Made by a program: the position numbers and the translations under genes. From Rhizobium sp. NLR16a (GTDB lineage Bacteria; Pseudomonadota; Alphaproteobacteria; Rhizobiales; Rhizobiaceae): 64,000 bases of DNA. The notes under the pieces are model-generated. The model ran no database searches and was not told the DNA's origin. It was given only the letters and a program-made list of their open reading frames with translations. Each line of letters opens with the position of its first letter. The stretch's first letter is position 1. The stretch lies in assembly GCF_017948245.1 (NCBI RefSeq), contig NZ_CP072865.1, forward strand, positions 2,939,501 to 3,003,500, written 5' to 3'. Shown piece after piece: positions 17,034-26,534 of the stretch.

Positions 17034-18452
17034 TTACCGCCGTCCACCGCCGCCACGGCCACCGCCGCCACGACCACCGCCACCGCGGCCACCGCCGCCG
17101 CCTGAAGGGCGGCTATACTGAGGTGGACGGGCCGAAGGACGCTGGCCCATGCTCTGCGCCCCCCGGTGCGAGGAGACGGCCTCCCGGCGACCGGATTGCG
17201 GGTTGCCGAGAGCGCTTGGCTGGCGTCCGCGATTATCAGGTCTCGAAGCCATTTGCGGCTTGTTGGCCTTCTTGACGGATTTCTGGGCAGGCTTGGCGGG
17301 GCGATTGGCGGCCTTCTGAGGACGCGCCTCAGGCCTCGACGCTCCCTGCCGATCGCTTGCTGCCGGTCTATTGGCGGCGGGCTTGGCCTTCAGACCTTGC
17401 GCCGTGTTCTTGCGGATATCTTCAGCGCGTGCGGCGTTACCGCGATTCCCAGGCCTCTGACTTGCCTGGATATCATTGGCTCTGTTGCGCAGCTGGTTGC
17501 GATTGTCGCTCTGGAGACTGGATTTGATCGACGACCGGTCCAGCTTCGCGAACTGGTCCTTGCCTATACTCAGTTTGCTGCGGTCGACATTGCTCCAGTC
17601 GACGTCGTTAAACTTAAGCTTCCCATTGAAATTGCGGTCGTTCAGGCAATTGTTGCAGTCGATATCAATATCGCCGTCCCAGCGGCCGCCCCAGACGCCC
17701 CAGTCGTCCCAGTTGACGATGGCTGCCCAGGTCAGACCCGTGACCGCAGCAGCAAAGAACCCCGCCCCTGGGTAATAATAGCTGTCGTAATAATCCGGAT
17801 AGTAAGAGATGGGCTCCGAGGCATAACCCGGTTCATAAAGCATTTCCGGCGGGTATTGCGGGATGTAGATCTTCTCGGGATCGGTCGGTCGGATGATGAT
17901 ATTTTCGTTTTCGGTAACGACGGTCACCTTGTCATCCGTCTTGATGATGTTCTTTTCCACCGCTTCGTCGCGAAGCTGCTGAATGGCAATCAGAACATCC
18001 TTTTGCTGATTGGTGAGCGCATCCGCCAGCGATTGCGTCCAGTCGAGGTCTTCGCTCATCATCTTGACGACGTCGGGATAGTTGAGCAGCGAAATGACGC
18101 TCCCGTCCCAATCGCTCTTCGGCTTGAGATCGGAATTCTTCTTTTTTGCCTCGAGGAACCGCTGTGCCTCGACGATCTGCAGCGGGAAGAGCGAGGCAGC
18201 CGAAATCGCTGCAACCAATTCGTCCGGATAAAGGGCAATGCGCGCCACGAGCACTTCCAGCTCATCGTCTGACAGAAGCGCCGCAGCAGGCTGTTCGGCA
18301 GCCGTCTGGGTCGGCGCGGCCGCTGGTGCAGGCGCCTGGGCGCGCGCGGGCAAGGCCAGCTGCAATGTGATGATCGCAACCACCGACAATCCAGCAATGA
18401 GTTGGCCGGCGAAAAATTGAGCCCCAGACACTTTGTGGGGAATTGCTTTCAT
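17034..18452 (-). CDS. DUF3300 secreted protein
   Basis: The 472-residue protein starts with a hydrophobic export signal (FAGQLIAGLSVVAIITLQLALPARAQ) and an alanine/proline linker. The DUF3300 core follows: DDELEVLVARIALYPDELVAAISAASLFPLQIVEAQRF, IVNWDDWGVWGGRWDGDID, and FNGKLKFNDVDWSNVDRSKL. The C-terminus is low-complexity and basic, with repeated RPA/KPA units, and ends in a run of glycine and arginine (RGGGGRGGG pattern). The glycine/arginine tail could bind nucleic acid or polyanions outside the cell. It is upstream of, and probably cotranscribed with, the DUF2950 gene. Confidence 0.87.
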   Translation of the reverse strand: MKAIPHKVSGAQFFAGQLIAGLSVVAIITLQLALPARAQAPAPAAAPTQTAAEQPAAALLSDDELEVLVARIALYPDELVAAISAASLFPLQIVEAQRFLEAKKKNSDLKPKSDWDGSVISLLNYPDVVKMMSEDLDWTQSLADALTNQQKDVLIAIQQLRDEAVEKNIIKTDDKVTVVTENENIIIRPTDPEKIYIPQYPPEMLYEPGYASEPISYYPDYYDSYYYPGAGFFAAAVTGLTWAAIVNWDDWGVWGGRWDGDIDIDCNNCLNDRNFNGKLKFNDVDWSNVDRSKLSIGKDQFAKLDRSSIKSSLQSDNRNQLRNRANDIQASQRPGNRGNAARAEDIRKNTAQGLKAKPAANRPAASDRQGASRPEARPQKAANRPAKPAQKSVKKANKPQMASRPDNRGRQPSALGNPQSGRREAVSSHRGAQSMGQRPSARPPQYSRPSGGGGGRGGGGRGGGGRGGGGRR

Positions 18453-18491
18453 CGCACCGACCTCCCTTGGATCAAACTTTGACGGACGCCT

Positions 18492-18806
18492 TCATGAAGA
18501 CTTCGGACCGATGAGAGGCGGTCGCCCCAGAACGACTACTTTCGATTGGGCGATTGCCTCTCCCATCTCCTGCAGCAGCGCCTCGACCAGACCCGCATAT
18601 TCCAGCCGCCGCGCCTCTCGAACCGCTTCCGGCAGAGCCTCGACATGCGCCAGAGCCTGGGCGGCATCCGCGAGATCCTCGCACATGCTGTGAAAGGGCT
18701 CGTTTACGTAGAAAAGCCGCTGTACCAGCCGCGTCTGGTTGGGAAAATAAGTCTCGGCCGTCTCAAGGGCGGATAGATATGTCGAACTTTTATCTCCCGA
18801 CGCCAT
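18492..18806 (-). CDS. Small hypothetical protein upstream of DUF3300
   Basis: The 104-residue product is largely helical (STYLSALETAETYFPNQTRLVQRLFYVNEPFHSMCEDLADAAQAL, then EARRLEYAGLVEALLQEMGEAIAQ). It has no signal peptide or membrane helix. It ends 40 bases before the DUF3300 gene and may be the first gene of that operon. I do not recognise the family. The ribosome site is poorly placed, so the exact start is uncertain. Confidence 0.55.
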   Translation of the reverse strand: MASGDKSSTYLSALETAETYFPNQTRLVQRLFYVNEPFHSMCEDLADAAQALAHVEALPEAVREARRLEYAGLVEALLQEMGEAIAQSKVVVLGRPPLIGPKSS

Positions 18807-19344
18807 CTCCGCCCCCGCCGCCGACTGCGCTCAGCAGATGTCGAAACTATACAACAGGCGCAGCGGCGGCTGACGTAAAATACGCGAACCTACGGTAGCC
18901 GGCCTTCCAAGCGCCGGACGAATTCGAAGCGTTGGCCGCAATGGCATGTATCAAGCCGGTCGCGTCCCTCCGCTCCTGAGCGCAGACGATCTCCTCGAGT
19001 ATCTGGATGGCCGCGACCCGATAGAGATTACACGATGCTACGAGCCTCGACTCCGAAACGGGCCTAATATCGGCGGTTGATAGCGATCTAGCGGTAGTGC
19101 CAGACCGGCCGGAAGGGAGCGGCCGTGTTTCGATTAGCATCATGATCGCGATCGACGTTCCAGATCTGATCGCCAACGCACGAAACCACCCCATCAGCAC
19201 GCCGCGCCCATCAGCACGCCGCTGAACACTGCCGAACGGGTGGTTGTGGCGATCTGGCCATCCCAGTTGACGCCAATCCCGACCGTGCGGCCAAGCAGCG
19301 TGATGACCTGGGAAGGACCAAGGGTGAGAGCATAGGAGCCAGCG
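18807..19344. other. Intergenic stretch, no confident gene
   Basis: Short minus-strand frames exist (18847-19200 and 19194-19457), but neither has a clear ribosome site. The second frame overlaps the start of the SulP gene. Its part between 19200 and 19345 reads like a real protein end (TAGSYALTLGPSQVITLLGR), so a decayed gene is possible. Nothing else was found. Confidence 0.4.
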
Positions 19345-21063
19345 GTGATAGGTAGCATTCCAATGTTGCGGGGCCTGAGCGGTTTCAGCCGGGATCGGCT
19401 TCGCAGCGATATCCCCGCCGGGCTGTCGATCGCTGCCGTCGGCCTGCCGAGCGCCATCGCCTACCCGGCAATCGCCGGCCTGCCGCCGGAGACCGGCATC
19501 TATGCCAGCATCCTCGCGCCGATCGCCTACGCGATTTTCGGTCCCTCGCGGCTCTTGATCGTCGGGCCTGACGCGGCGACGATGACGGTGCTTGCCGCTG
19601 CCATGGGCGCCATCATCGCGGTCGCGCCGCCCGGAACCGCTGTCGACCGGGTGGCGATCGCTTCGGCGCTTGCGATCGGCGTCGGCGTCTTCTACATCGC
19701 CGCGAAACTATTGAGGCTCGGCGTTCTCGCGAGCTTCCTGTCCCGGCCGATTCTGGTCGGGTTTTTCGCCGGGGTGTCGCTTTCAATTCTCGTCGGACAG
19801 ATCGGCCGCTTTACGAGAGTGAAGATCGAATCCGACGGGCTCATCGCTCCGCTCCTCGAAATGCTCGCCAAGAGCGGCCTCATCCATTGGCCTTCCCTGA
19901 TCCTCGGCCTTGCCATGTTTGCGCTGCTTTGGGTCGTCCGGGCTCTGCAGTTGAAGGTTCCAGGCCCGGTGCTGGTAGTGGTGGTCTCGGTCGTCCTGTC
20001 AGCCATCTTCGATTTCCGCGGCCGCGGCATCGCCGTGATCGGCGACCTGCCGAGTGGCCTGCCGGCCCTCTCCCTGCCAGCATTTCATCAGATGCCTCTC
20101 GACAAGACCGTGCTCGGTTCAGCCGCGATTTTTCTCGTCAGCTTCGGCGCCGGAATAGTGACGGCGCGCAGCTTCGGGTCACGCACCGGCGAGGAAGTCG
20201 ACGCGAACCAGGAGTTGATCGGACTTGGCGCCGCCAATATCGCACCTGGCCTTTTCGGCTCGTTTCCGATCAGCATGTCCGATTCCCGCACGGCCATAAA
20301 CCTGTCGACGGGAGGCGTCTCTCAGCTTGCAGGGCTGGTTTCGGCCGCCACCTTGATCGCGGCCCTGGTGTTCCTGAATGATGCGCTGAGCATTCTCCCG
20401 ATCCCGGCGCTGGCGGCGATCCTGGCAACGGCTGCCATCAGCCTCATCGATATCGATGAGCTCAGGAAGATCTGGCGCATCAGCCGTATCGAATTCATCT
20501 TTGCGCTGATCGCCATGTGGGGAGCGATCAGCTTCGGCGTCCTTAACGGCGTGATTGTCGCGATCGCGGCGACCTTCGCCTATCTGCTGCGTCAGACGAT
20601 GTTTCCGCGCGATGGCCTTCTTGGCCGCATCGAGGGGCGGCACGGCTTCTTCGATCTGCAGCGCTTTCCGGAAGCCCGTCCGATCGAGGGGGCGGCCGTC
20701 TTCGCGGTCCAGGGCAGCATCCTGTTTTACAACGCCGATTACGTGCGTTTGCGGATGATTTCGGTGATCAAGGCGCTTCCCGCCGAAACCAAATACCTGG
20801 TGCTCGATGCAAGCGCCATTACCTATATCGACAGCACCGGCGCGACCGCGCTCGAGGCCGTCGCTGACATGCTTGCGAAGCGCAACATCACCTTCGCGAT
20901 CGCCGATCTCAGCGAGGAAAGCCGCGCGATTCTTGATCGTGCCGGCGTGATCAACGCGATCGGCGCCGACAATCTTTTCAATGGCAGGGAAGAAGCCTTG
21001 CGGACGCTGATCGGCGACATCGACCAGCCCGACCGCACCGTCCCGGCCGCCAATGTACCCTAG
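19345..21063 (+). CDS. SulP-family anion transporter with STAS domain
   Basis: The 572-residue protein has about ten to twelve transmembrane helices starting with DIPAGLSIAAVGLPSAIAYPAIAGLPPETGIYASIL, the SulP entry signature. A soluble STAS domain makes up the last 120 residues (VQGSILFYNADYVRLRM, then LVLDASAITYIDSTGATAL). Substrates in the family are sulfate, bicarbonate and other anions, and the sequence does not decide between them. I take the GTG at 19345 because AGGAG stands six bases before it; an ATG at 19363 is the alternative. It heads an operon with PPK2 and an AI-2E-family protein; the next gene starts 21 bases after its stop. Confidence 0.88.
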   Translation: MIGSIPMLRGLSGFSRDRLRSDIPAGLSIAAVGLPSAIAYPAIAGLPPETGIYASILAPIAYAIFGPSRLLIVGPDAATMTVLAAAMGAIIAVAPPGTAVDRVAIASALAIGVGVFYIAAKLLRLGVLASFLSRPILVGFFAGVSLSILVGQIGRFTRVKIESDGLIAPLLEMLAKSGLIHWPSLILGLAMFALLWVVRALQLKVPGPVLVVVVSVVLSAIFDFRGRGIAVIGDLPSGLPALSLPAFHQMPLDKTVLGSAAIFLVSFGAGIVTARSFGSRTGEEVDANQELIGLGAANIAPGLFGSFPISMSDSRTAINLSTGGVSQLAGLVSAATLIAALVFLNDALSILPIPALAAILATAAISLIDIDELRKIWRISRIEFIFALIAMWGAISFGVLNGVIVAIAATFAYLLRQTMFPRDGLLGRIEGRHGFFDLQRFPEARPIEGAAVFAVQGSILFYNADYVRLRMISVIKALPAETKYLVLDASAITYIDSTGATALEAVADMLAKRNITFAIADLSEESRAILDRAGVINAIGADNLFNGREEALRTLIGDIDQPDRTVPAANVP

Positions 21064-21084
21064 TTGAGAGAAGGAGGGAGAGCC

Positions 21085-21927
21085 ATGGACGAAAACTACG
21101 AGCCGAGAGAGGCAGAAGCAGAGGCAACCCGCAACGGCAAAGATAAAAAGAAGAAGAAATCCTGGGATTATGACAAGGAAATCGGCCGGCTGCAGGTGGA
21201 GCTGGCTTACCTTCAGGCCTGGGTGAAGAAGTCAGGCGCAAGGATCGTCATCATCTTCGAAGGGCGCGACGCCGCCGGCAAGGGCGGCATGATCAAGCGG
21301 ATCATGGAACGGCTCAGCCCGCGTGTTTTCCGCGTTGTGGCTCTGCCGGCTCCCACCGACCGGGAAAAGTCGCAGATCTACATGCAGCGTTACATCGCCC
21401 ACCTGCCGGCAGCCGGCGAAGTCGTGATATTCGACCGCAGCTGGTATAACCGTGCCGGCGTCGATCGTGTCATGGGCTTCTGCAGTGACAAGAAGGCGCA
21501 GCGCTTTCTCGAACTCGCGCCCCGCTTCGAAGCCGCCATCGTCGAAAGCGGCGTCATCCTTCTCAAATATTTCCTGACGGTCACCGAGGAGGAACAGGAG
21601 CGCCGCTTCAGGCGCCGGATCCATGATCCGGTGCGGCAATGGAAGCTCAGTCCCATGGATGTCGAATCCTACCAGCGCTGGTGGGATTATACGCGCGCCT
21701 ATGACGAGATGCTGCGGATGACCGACTCCAACCATGCACCGTGGTGGATCGTGCCTTCCGACGACAAGAAACGGGCACGGATCAACTGCATCTCTCACAT
21801 CCTGCAGTCCATTCCGTATGAACGAGTGAAATTTGACGAGCCCGATCTGGGGAAACGGCAGAAACGACCGGCCGACTTCACTGAGGACCGCAGCATCCGC
21901 CATGTCGTGCCTGACACGACGTCATAG
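21085..21927 (+). CDS. ppk2: Polyphosphate kinase 2 (PPK2)
   Basis: The 280-residue product has a lysine-rich N-terminus and then the PPK2 core. Its Walker A-like GRDAAGKGGMIKRI (about residue 61) is followed by VALPAPTDREKSQIYMQRYI, the Walker B region VVIFDRSWYNRAGVDRVMGF, and the lid segment KYFLTVTEEEQERRFRRRI. The C-terminus has SDDKKRARINCISHILQSIPYE. The enzyme transfers phosphate between polyphosphate and nucleoside diphosphates or monophosphates. Start ATG at 21085 follows AAGGAGGGAG. It lies between the SulP and AI-2E-family genes, all on the plus strand and closely spaced. Confidence 0.92.
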   Translation: MDENYEPREAEAEATRNGKDKKKKKSWDYDKEIGRLQVELAYLQAWVKKSGARIVIIFEGRDAAGKGGMIKRIMERLSPRVFRVVALPAPTDREKSQIYMQRYIAHLPAAGEVVIFDRSWYNRAGVDRVMGFCSDKKAQRFLELAPRFEAAIVESGVILLKYFLTVTEEEQERRFRRRIHDPVRQWKLSPMDVESYQRWWDYTRAYDEMLRMTDSNHAPWWIVPSDDKKRARINCISHILQSIPYERVKFDEPDLGKRQKRPADFTEDRSIRHVVPDTTS

Positions 21928-21965
21928 GCATGGTGGGTCCGGCCTGTAACCTCACGGATGTGACG

Positions 21966-23114
21966 ATGGAGCAGACAGTTGATACGACAACGCCAGGGAC
22001 CGGCGCGGGTCAGATTTCGATAGAGGCGAGAGTAAGCGATCTGGTCCGCTTGGGCATCATCGGATTGTTCGCTTACTGGACGATGACGCTGATTGCTCCT
22101 TTCGCGCTTATCCTCATCTGGGCCGCCATCCTTGCCGTTGCTCTCTACCCGATGTTTGCGACGCTCTCGCGGTTGATCGGAAACCGGCCGGTGATCGCTG
22201 CCATCGTTATAGTCGCCGGTTGCCTCGTGCTGATCATAGCACCGCTCGCCCTCGTCGCAGTCAATTTCGCCGACACCGTAGAGGCGTTGATCGGCAGGTT
22301 GCGGACCGGAGAATTTACCCTGCCGGCAGCGCCTGACGCCATCAGGAATTGGCCTGTCGTCGGCGAGCGGCTCCATGATATCTGGAATCGCGTCGCCAGC
22401 GATCTGGCTTCGACGATCATCAAGTTTCAGGCGCCGATTCGTGAGGTCATGGGCGCTGTTGTGGCAAAACTAGCCTCGATCGGCGGCGACGTGCTGAGTT
22501 TTGTCGTCTCCATCATGCTCTCCGGCCTGTTTCTCACCCAGTCAACGCGTTTGGCCGCGGCGATACAGGTTCTGGCAAGCCGGGTCGCCGGCGACAAGGG
22601 CGTCGGTTTCGCCCGGCTGTCGGGAAGCACGGTGCGGAATGTATCACGCGGTGTCATCGGCGTGGCTTTCCTGCAGACCCTGCTCTGCGGACTGTGCTTT
22701 GCCGTCTTCGACGTTCCAGCGCGTGGAGCGCTGACCTTCGTCGTCTTCTTACTGTGCGTCATGCAACTCGGGCCAGCGCTGGTCCTCCTGCCCCTCGTCA
22801 TCTGGGCCTGGTTCTCCTGGCCGTTCGCCGGCGCCTTTGCCTTTACCTGCCTTGCGGTGCCGATCTCGATTGTCGACAACATCCTGAAGCCTATCCTGAT
22901 GGCGAGAGGCCTCTCCACTCCCATGCCCGTCATCCTGATCGGCGTGATCGGCGGCACTCTGGCCCATGGGCTGCTGGGGCTTTTTCTGGGACCGGTCGTT
23001 CTCAGTGTCTTTTACGAGCTGCTGAGAGCCTGGGCCTGGCCTGCGGCAATGGCGGAAGGATCAGAACATGATGACGCACGGGCTCTCAGCGTGGAAACCG
23101 AGCGTGCCGGATAG
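21966..23114 (+). CDS. AI-2E family (PerM-like) transporter
   Basis: The 382-residue membrane protein shows the AI-2E transporter layout. Two hydrophobic N-terminal helices (LGIIGLFAYWTMTLIAPFALILIWAAILAVALYPMF) are followed by a third, a soluble amphipathic part around residues 110-200, then helices including VVSIMLSGLFL, GVIGVAFLQTLLCGLCFAVF, ISIVDNILKPILMARGLSTPMPVILIG and LLGLFLGPVVLSVFYELL. Family members export small molecules or act as ion exchangers; the substrate cannot be told. An ATG at 21930, three bases after the PPK2 stop, is an alternative start. The gene ends the SulP-PPK2 operon. Confidence 0.85.
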   Translation: MEQTVDTTTPGTGAGQISIEARVSDLVRLGIIGLFAYWTMTLIAPFALILIWAAILAVALYPMFATLSRLIGNRPVIAAIVIVAGCLVLIIAPLALVAVNFADTVEALIGRLRTGEFTLPAAPDAIRNWPVVGERLHDIWNRVASDLASTIIKFQAPIREVMGAVVAKLASIGGDVLSFVVSIMLSGLFLTQSTRLAAAIQVLASRVAGDKGVGFARLSGSTVRNVSRGVIGVAFLQTLLCGLCFAVFDVPARGALTFVVFLLCVMQLGPALVLLPLVIWAWFSWPFAGAFAFTCLAVPISIVDNILKPILMARGLSTPMPVILIGVIGGTLAHGLLGLFLGPVVLSVFYELLRAWAWPAAMAEGSEHDDARALSVETERAG

Positions 23115-23126
23115 GCCACGGCCGGT

Positions 23127-23363
23127 CTACCTGTTGGTACAGTAGACGACGACCTCCTGCTCTAGGTCGCGACAGAGCTCCTCATATTCCGCAACGAGCT
23201 TGTCTTCCCTCGGGTTCTGGGTCCGGAACCGAGCCAGCGCGTCGACTGCAAGATCGTAGGCCTCGAACAGTTCGCCGAGGGTCTCGTTGGTAACGTCCGC
23301 CAGCAGATGGCGGATATCTGGAAGCCGCAACATCAGTTTTCTGCGGCCGCGTTCTTGGCTCAT
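23127..23363 (-). CDS. Small hypothetical protein, paralogue of 26868-27113
   Basis: The 78-residue product is basic at the start (SQERGRRKLMLRLPD) and otherwise acidic and helical (LGELFEAYDLAVDALARF, then LVAEYEELCRDLEQEVVVYC), ending TNR. GGAG lies seven bases before the ATG. The protein at 26868-27113 is about 75 per cent identical over most of its length. The pair brackets two sensor-regulator paralogues. I do not recognise the family; its size and charge suggest a small regulatory or binding protein. Confidence 0.8.
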   Translation of the reverse strand: MSQERGRRKLMLRLPDIRHLLADVTNETLGELFEAYDLAVDALARFRTQNPREDKLVAEYEELCRDLEQEVVVYCTNR

Positions 23364-23643
23364 GAACTAGCTCCGCATTGGTACCGCGTCTGCAATTGAT
23401 AAGAAGACAGTAAGGTGCCGAATTGTTCCCGAGGTCACAATTACTGTATCAGACCGCAAGCCATTCTTGCCAACTTAGTTCGGTAGCGGACAATCGGTGT
23501 CGCTCATTCCCGTCAAGAACGGTCCGCGCCCAAATTTGTGGCCTTATGGGCGAACCCTAAAGCAAAGCTTGCAACCAGGGGCTCGCGCGCTATGATGTAT
23601 TAGAAGTAGCTTAGATAATTGCGTGACTTATCGTGGGGCGATC

Positions 23644-25419
23644 ATGAGGAACGCAAAGGTCAATGTTTTGGGCAGTCTTGAGCCGACGGTGGATGAAATC
23701 TGCCGTCAGGTCGAGCGAATTCTCGGAAGCGAGGAATTTCACGCGCCGAAGCGGGGGCGGGATTTCCTCGAGTTCGTCGTCAATGAGACGCTTGCCGGCC
23801 GCTCGGAGTTCCTGAAAGCCTTCACCATAGCGAATGTCGTTTTCGGCCGGGAAGCTTCATTTGACCCGCAGAATGACCCGGTCGTCCGGATCGAGGCCGG
23901 TCGGATCAGAAAGGCGCTCGAGCGCTATTATCTCGTCGCGGGGCGCACGGACGAGGTCATCATCACCGTGCCCAAAGGCGGATATGTACCGCATTTCGAA
24001 TATGCTCAGGGATTGCCGCTTCCATCGGCGGGCGGCCTGGAGCAGGCCCAAGCCGCAGAGTTCAATGCGCAAGAAGGCTCTCCTCGGAAGATGCGTGCTC
24101 CGATGCTTTCGGCCGCTCACGGCTTCGGGATCGTCATAATCGTCGTGGTTGCTCTGTTTGCCTTAGCCCTTGCATATGCATTGTCTGTTCCGAATGGGCG
24201 ACCGACTGCGTCAACGCCGCCGGCGACCGCTCATCCGAAGGTGATCGTCGAATTCTTTTCCGAAAGCGGTTCCACCGGCGCTGGTTCGGATATCGCTCGC
24301 GGCCTGAGGGACGACGTGATCGGCCAGCTTGCCCGCTTCGACGACATCGTCATTGTCGCCGATCCGCTGCGCGCCGGGCGTGCCGCCGGCGCCGACTATT
24401 CGCTCCAGAGCAATGTCCAGCTCGACAAAAGCAGGTTGCGCGCCGCGGTCAGACTGGTGCGTCAATCGGATGGCGCGGTCGTCTGGGCCAGGAACTTCGA
24501 TGCCGATCTTCAAGCCGAGAGCAAGCTTGTCATCCAAGGCAACATCTCCCGGCAGATCTCCAGTGCGATCGCGCATCCTGATGGGGCGATCCTTCAAACC
24601 GGAACGAACCAGATCGTCGGACCGGCTCAAAATGGCGACCAGGATGCCTATGCCTGCACGCGCGCCTATTACAGCTACCGTCAGGCCATGACCGCGCAAA
24701 GCCACGGCTCGACGCTGGAATGCCTGCGGCAGGCGACACAGCGCTTCCCCGATAACGCTGAGTCCTGGACATTGCTGTCCATAGTCTATCTTGACGAGCT
24801 GCGATATCGCTACCAGCTCGGCACTTCCTCTTCGGTTCAACCGCTCGAACTGGCAACCGCTGCGGTGGAGCGGGCGGCATCTCTCGCGCCCGGCGATCCC
24901 CGCGTGCTGCAGGCGCTGATGTTGGTGAGCTTCTTCCGCGGAGACATCGACAAGGCCCTGGAGGCTGGCATGGCGGCCTATGCCGCCGATCCCGGTGACG
25001 TCGAACTCGCCGGCGAATATGGTTATCGACTGGCGCTTTCCGGGAAATGGCAATCAGGCTGCGAACTGCTCTCGATCGCCGTCAACAGGGGCGTCGGTCC
25101 TAGTGGCTACTACGAAGCCGGCATGGCGCTGTGTGCATTCATGAAGGGCGATCTCGAACAGGCGGAGCGCTGGTCGCGAAAGTCCGATCTCGGCTCGAAC
25201 CCCGTCCATCGTCTCGTGCTGCTATCCATTCTGGGGGCCGCCGGGAAGACCGAGGAGGCCAAAGCGGAAGAGCATTGGCTTCATAGCCATGCGCCGGCAT
25301 TGATGGCTAACATCCGCGAGGAAATTTCGCTGCGCTTGCAACGGCTTGACGATCAGGAGCGCGTCCTGAATGGATTGCGTGCCTCGGGACTTGATATCGA
25401 CGCCACCCCGGCAAGATAA
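23644..25419 (+). CDS. Membrane sensor-regulator, DNA-binding-like / TM / TolB / TPR (paralogue 2)
   Basis: The 591-residue protein shares the layout of the 13010-14809 product. It has an N-terminal module (DEICRQVERILGSEEFHAPK, FLEFVVNETLAGRSEFLKAFTIANVVFGREASFD, RIEAGRIRKALERYYLVAG), one membrane helix near residue 155 (FGIVIIVVVALFALALAYAL), a TolB-like part (GSDIARGLRDDVIGQLARFDDIVIV, then AVVWARNFDADL) and TPR-like repeats to the end. I use the ATG at 23644; a GTG at 23623 is in frame but lacks a ribosome site. It converges with paralogue 3, with only five bases between the stops. I infer a membrane one-component regulator; ligand and target genes are unknown. Confidence 0.78.
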   Translation: MRNAKVNVLGSLEPTVDEICRQVERILGSEEFHAPKRGRDFLEFVVNETLAGRSEFLKAFTIANVVFGREASFDPQNDPVVRIEAGRIRKALERYYLVAGRTDEVIITVPKGGYVPHFEYAQGLPLPSAGGLEQAQAAEFNAQEGSPRKMRAPMLSAAHGFGIVIIVVVALFALALAYALSVPNGRPTASTPPATAHPKVIVEFFSESGSTGAGSDIARGLRDDVIGQLARFDDIVIVADPLRAGRAAGADYSLQSNVQLDKSRLRAAVRLVRQSDGAVVWARNFDADLQAESKLVIQGNISRQISSAIAHPDGAILQTGTNQIVGPAQNGDQDAYACTRAYYSYRQAMTAQSHGSTLECLRQATQRFPDNAESWTLLSIVYLDELRYRYQLGTSSSVQPLELATAAVERAASLAPGDPRVLQALMLVSFFRGDIDKALEAGMAAYAADPGDVELAGEYGYRLALSGKWQSGCELLSIAVNRGVGPSGYYEAGMALCAFMKGDLEQAERWSRKSDLGSNPVHRLVLLSILGAAGKTEEAKAEEHWLHSHAPALMANIREEISLRLQRLDDQERVLNGLRASGLDIDATPAR

Positions 25420-25424
25420 GGCCG

Positions 25425-26381
25425 CTATCGATTGGTCGGTGCGGCGCTCTGCTTGCGGTTCGAAATCTCCAGAGCGATTTGCATGGCGATCTCGTCCTCG
25501 ACATCGAGAAAGTTCCGGCCGCGCAGTTGGCGATCATATTGATTTGCCCATATCACCGTGCCGTCGGCGCCATTGATCATTCGGACATGCAGATGAAGGA
25601 CGGCGCCCTCGATAACCACGCTTCCCTGCAGACTGAACAGCGGAACGATCGGTTGGGTGTCCGATCTGTCGGGCGCGAGCACGACAAGATTTTCCGCTTT
25701 CATCAGCTTCGTCAGCAGCTGGTCGGCCAGGCCTTTCGCAAAATTCACGCCTTCGGAGCTGCCGCCGAGGGCCGCGAAGGGCTCGACCACAATGCTGACC
25801 TTGCTCGCGACCGTCGACGCGGCGGGCGCCGGCGGCGCTCTCGGCCTTGAAAAATAGGCTTCCAACGGGCGGATGAGAGCCAAAACCGCGATCACGCCGA
25901 ACAGCGCCGGTACGCCGATCGGCAGCAGAAGATCGCGATAGGCGACAGAGCGCTCCAGGCCGACCCTCTTGTTTCCGCGGTTTTGCAAATCCCTCCCTTC
26001 GCCTGGATTCGCGCTGCCATTGCTGCTCGAAAATTGCGGCGAATAGCCTCCCTTGGGGATGGTAATCCCGATCGGGTCACTGCTTCCGCTGACGAGATAA
26101 TATCGCTCAAGTGCGCGACGGATACGCCCCGCCTCGATGCGGACGACCGGATCATTCTGCGCATCGAAGGAGGCGCCCCGCGCGAAAACCGCCTGCGCAA
26201 TCGTATAGGCCTTGAGTTGTTCGCTGCGTCCTTCCAGCGTCTCCTCAACGATATACCGCAGGAAACGCCGCCCACGCTCAGGAGCATGAAATTCGGGACT
26301 GGCGAGGATGCGCTCAAGCTGCGCGCGAACGGCTGCAGGGTCGTAGGGTTCGCGGCTGGTTTCCTCCTCATCCGATACCAT
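25425..26381 (-). CDS. Short sensor-regulator paralogue lacking TPR domain (paralogue 3)
   Basis: The 318-residue product has the same N-terminal module (AVRAQLERILASPEFHAPER, FLRYIVEETLEGRSEQLKAYTIAQAVFARGASFDAQ, RRALERYYLVSG), a membrane helix near residue 155 (LLPIGVPALFGVIAVLALI) and a TolB-like domain (VNFAKGLADQLLTKLMKAENLVVLAPD, TVIWANQYDRQL). It stops about where the TPR part begins in its paralogues, ending ISNRKQSAAPTNR. The start at 26381 follows GGGAGG. The truncation is clean and the frame intact, so it may be a functional short form, perhaps pairing with paralogue 2 next to it. Confidence 0.75.
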   Translation of the reverse strand: MVSDEEETSREPYDPAAVRAQLERILASPEFHAPERGRRFLRYIVEETLEGRSEQLKAYTIAQAVFARGASFDAQNDPVVRIEAGRIRRALERYYLVSGSSDPIGITIPKGGYSPQFSSSNGSANPGEGRDLQNRGNKRVGLERSVAYRDLLLPIGVPALFGVIAVLALIRPLEAYFSRPRAPPAPAASTVASKVSIVVEPFAALGGSSEGVNFAKGLADQLLTKLMKAENLVVLAPDRSDTQPIVPLFSLQGSVVIEGAVLHLHVRMINGADGTVIWANQYDRQLRGRNFLDVEDEIAMQIALEISNRKQSAAPTNR

Positions 26382-26534
26382 CGAGCCCTCCCGCGACGCC
26401 ACCTGTTGCCTTATACACCTGTCGATGGTTCAGGACTTCCGTAGCAATACGTAAATGAGAGCCTGGACCTGGCCGCCAGCGACATTGCCGGATCAGATGA
26501 CGGTTCACAGCCGACTCGGACGCTTCACCGCCTA

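Noticed and set aside
19194..19457. Minus-strand ORF of 87 codons overlapping the SulP start
   Set aside because: Part of it looks protein-like, but its N-terminal part is antisense to SulP and no start signal is visible. At best it is a decayed gene end.
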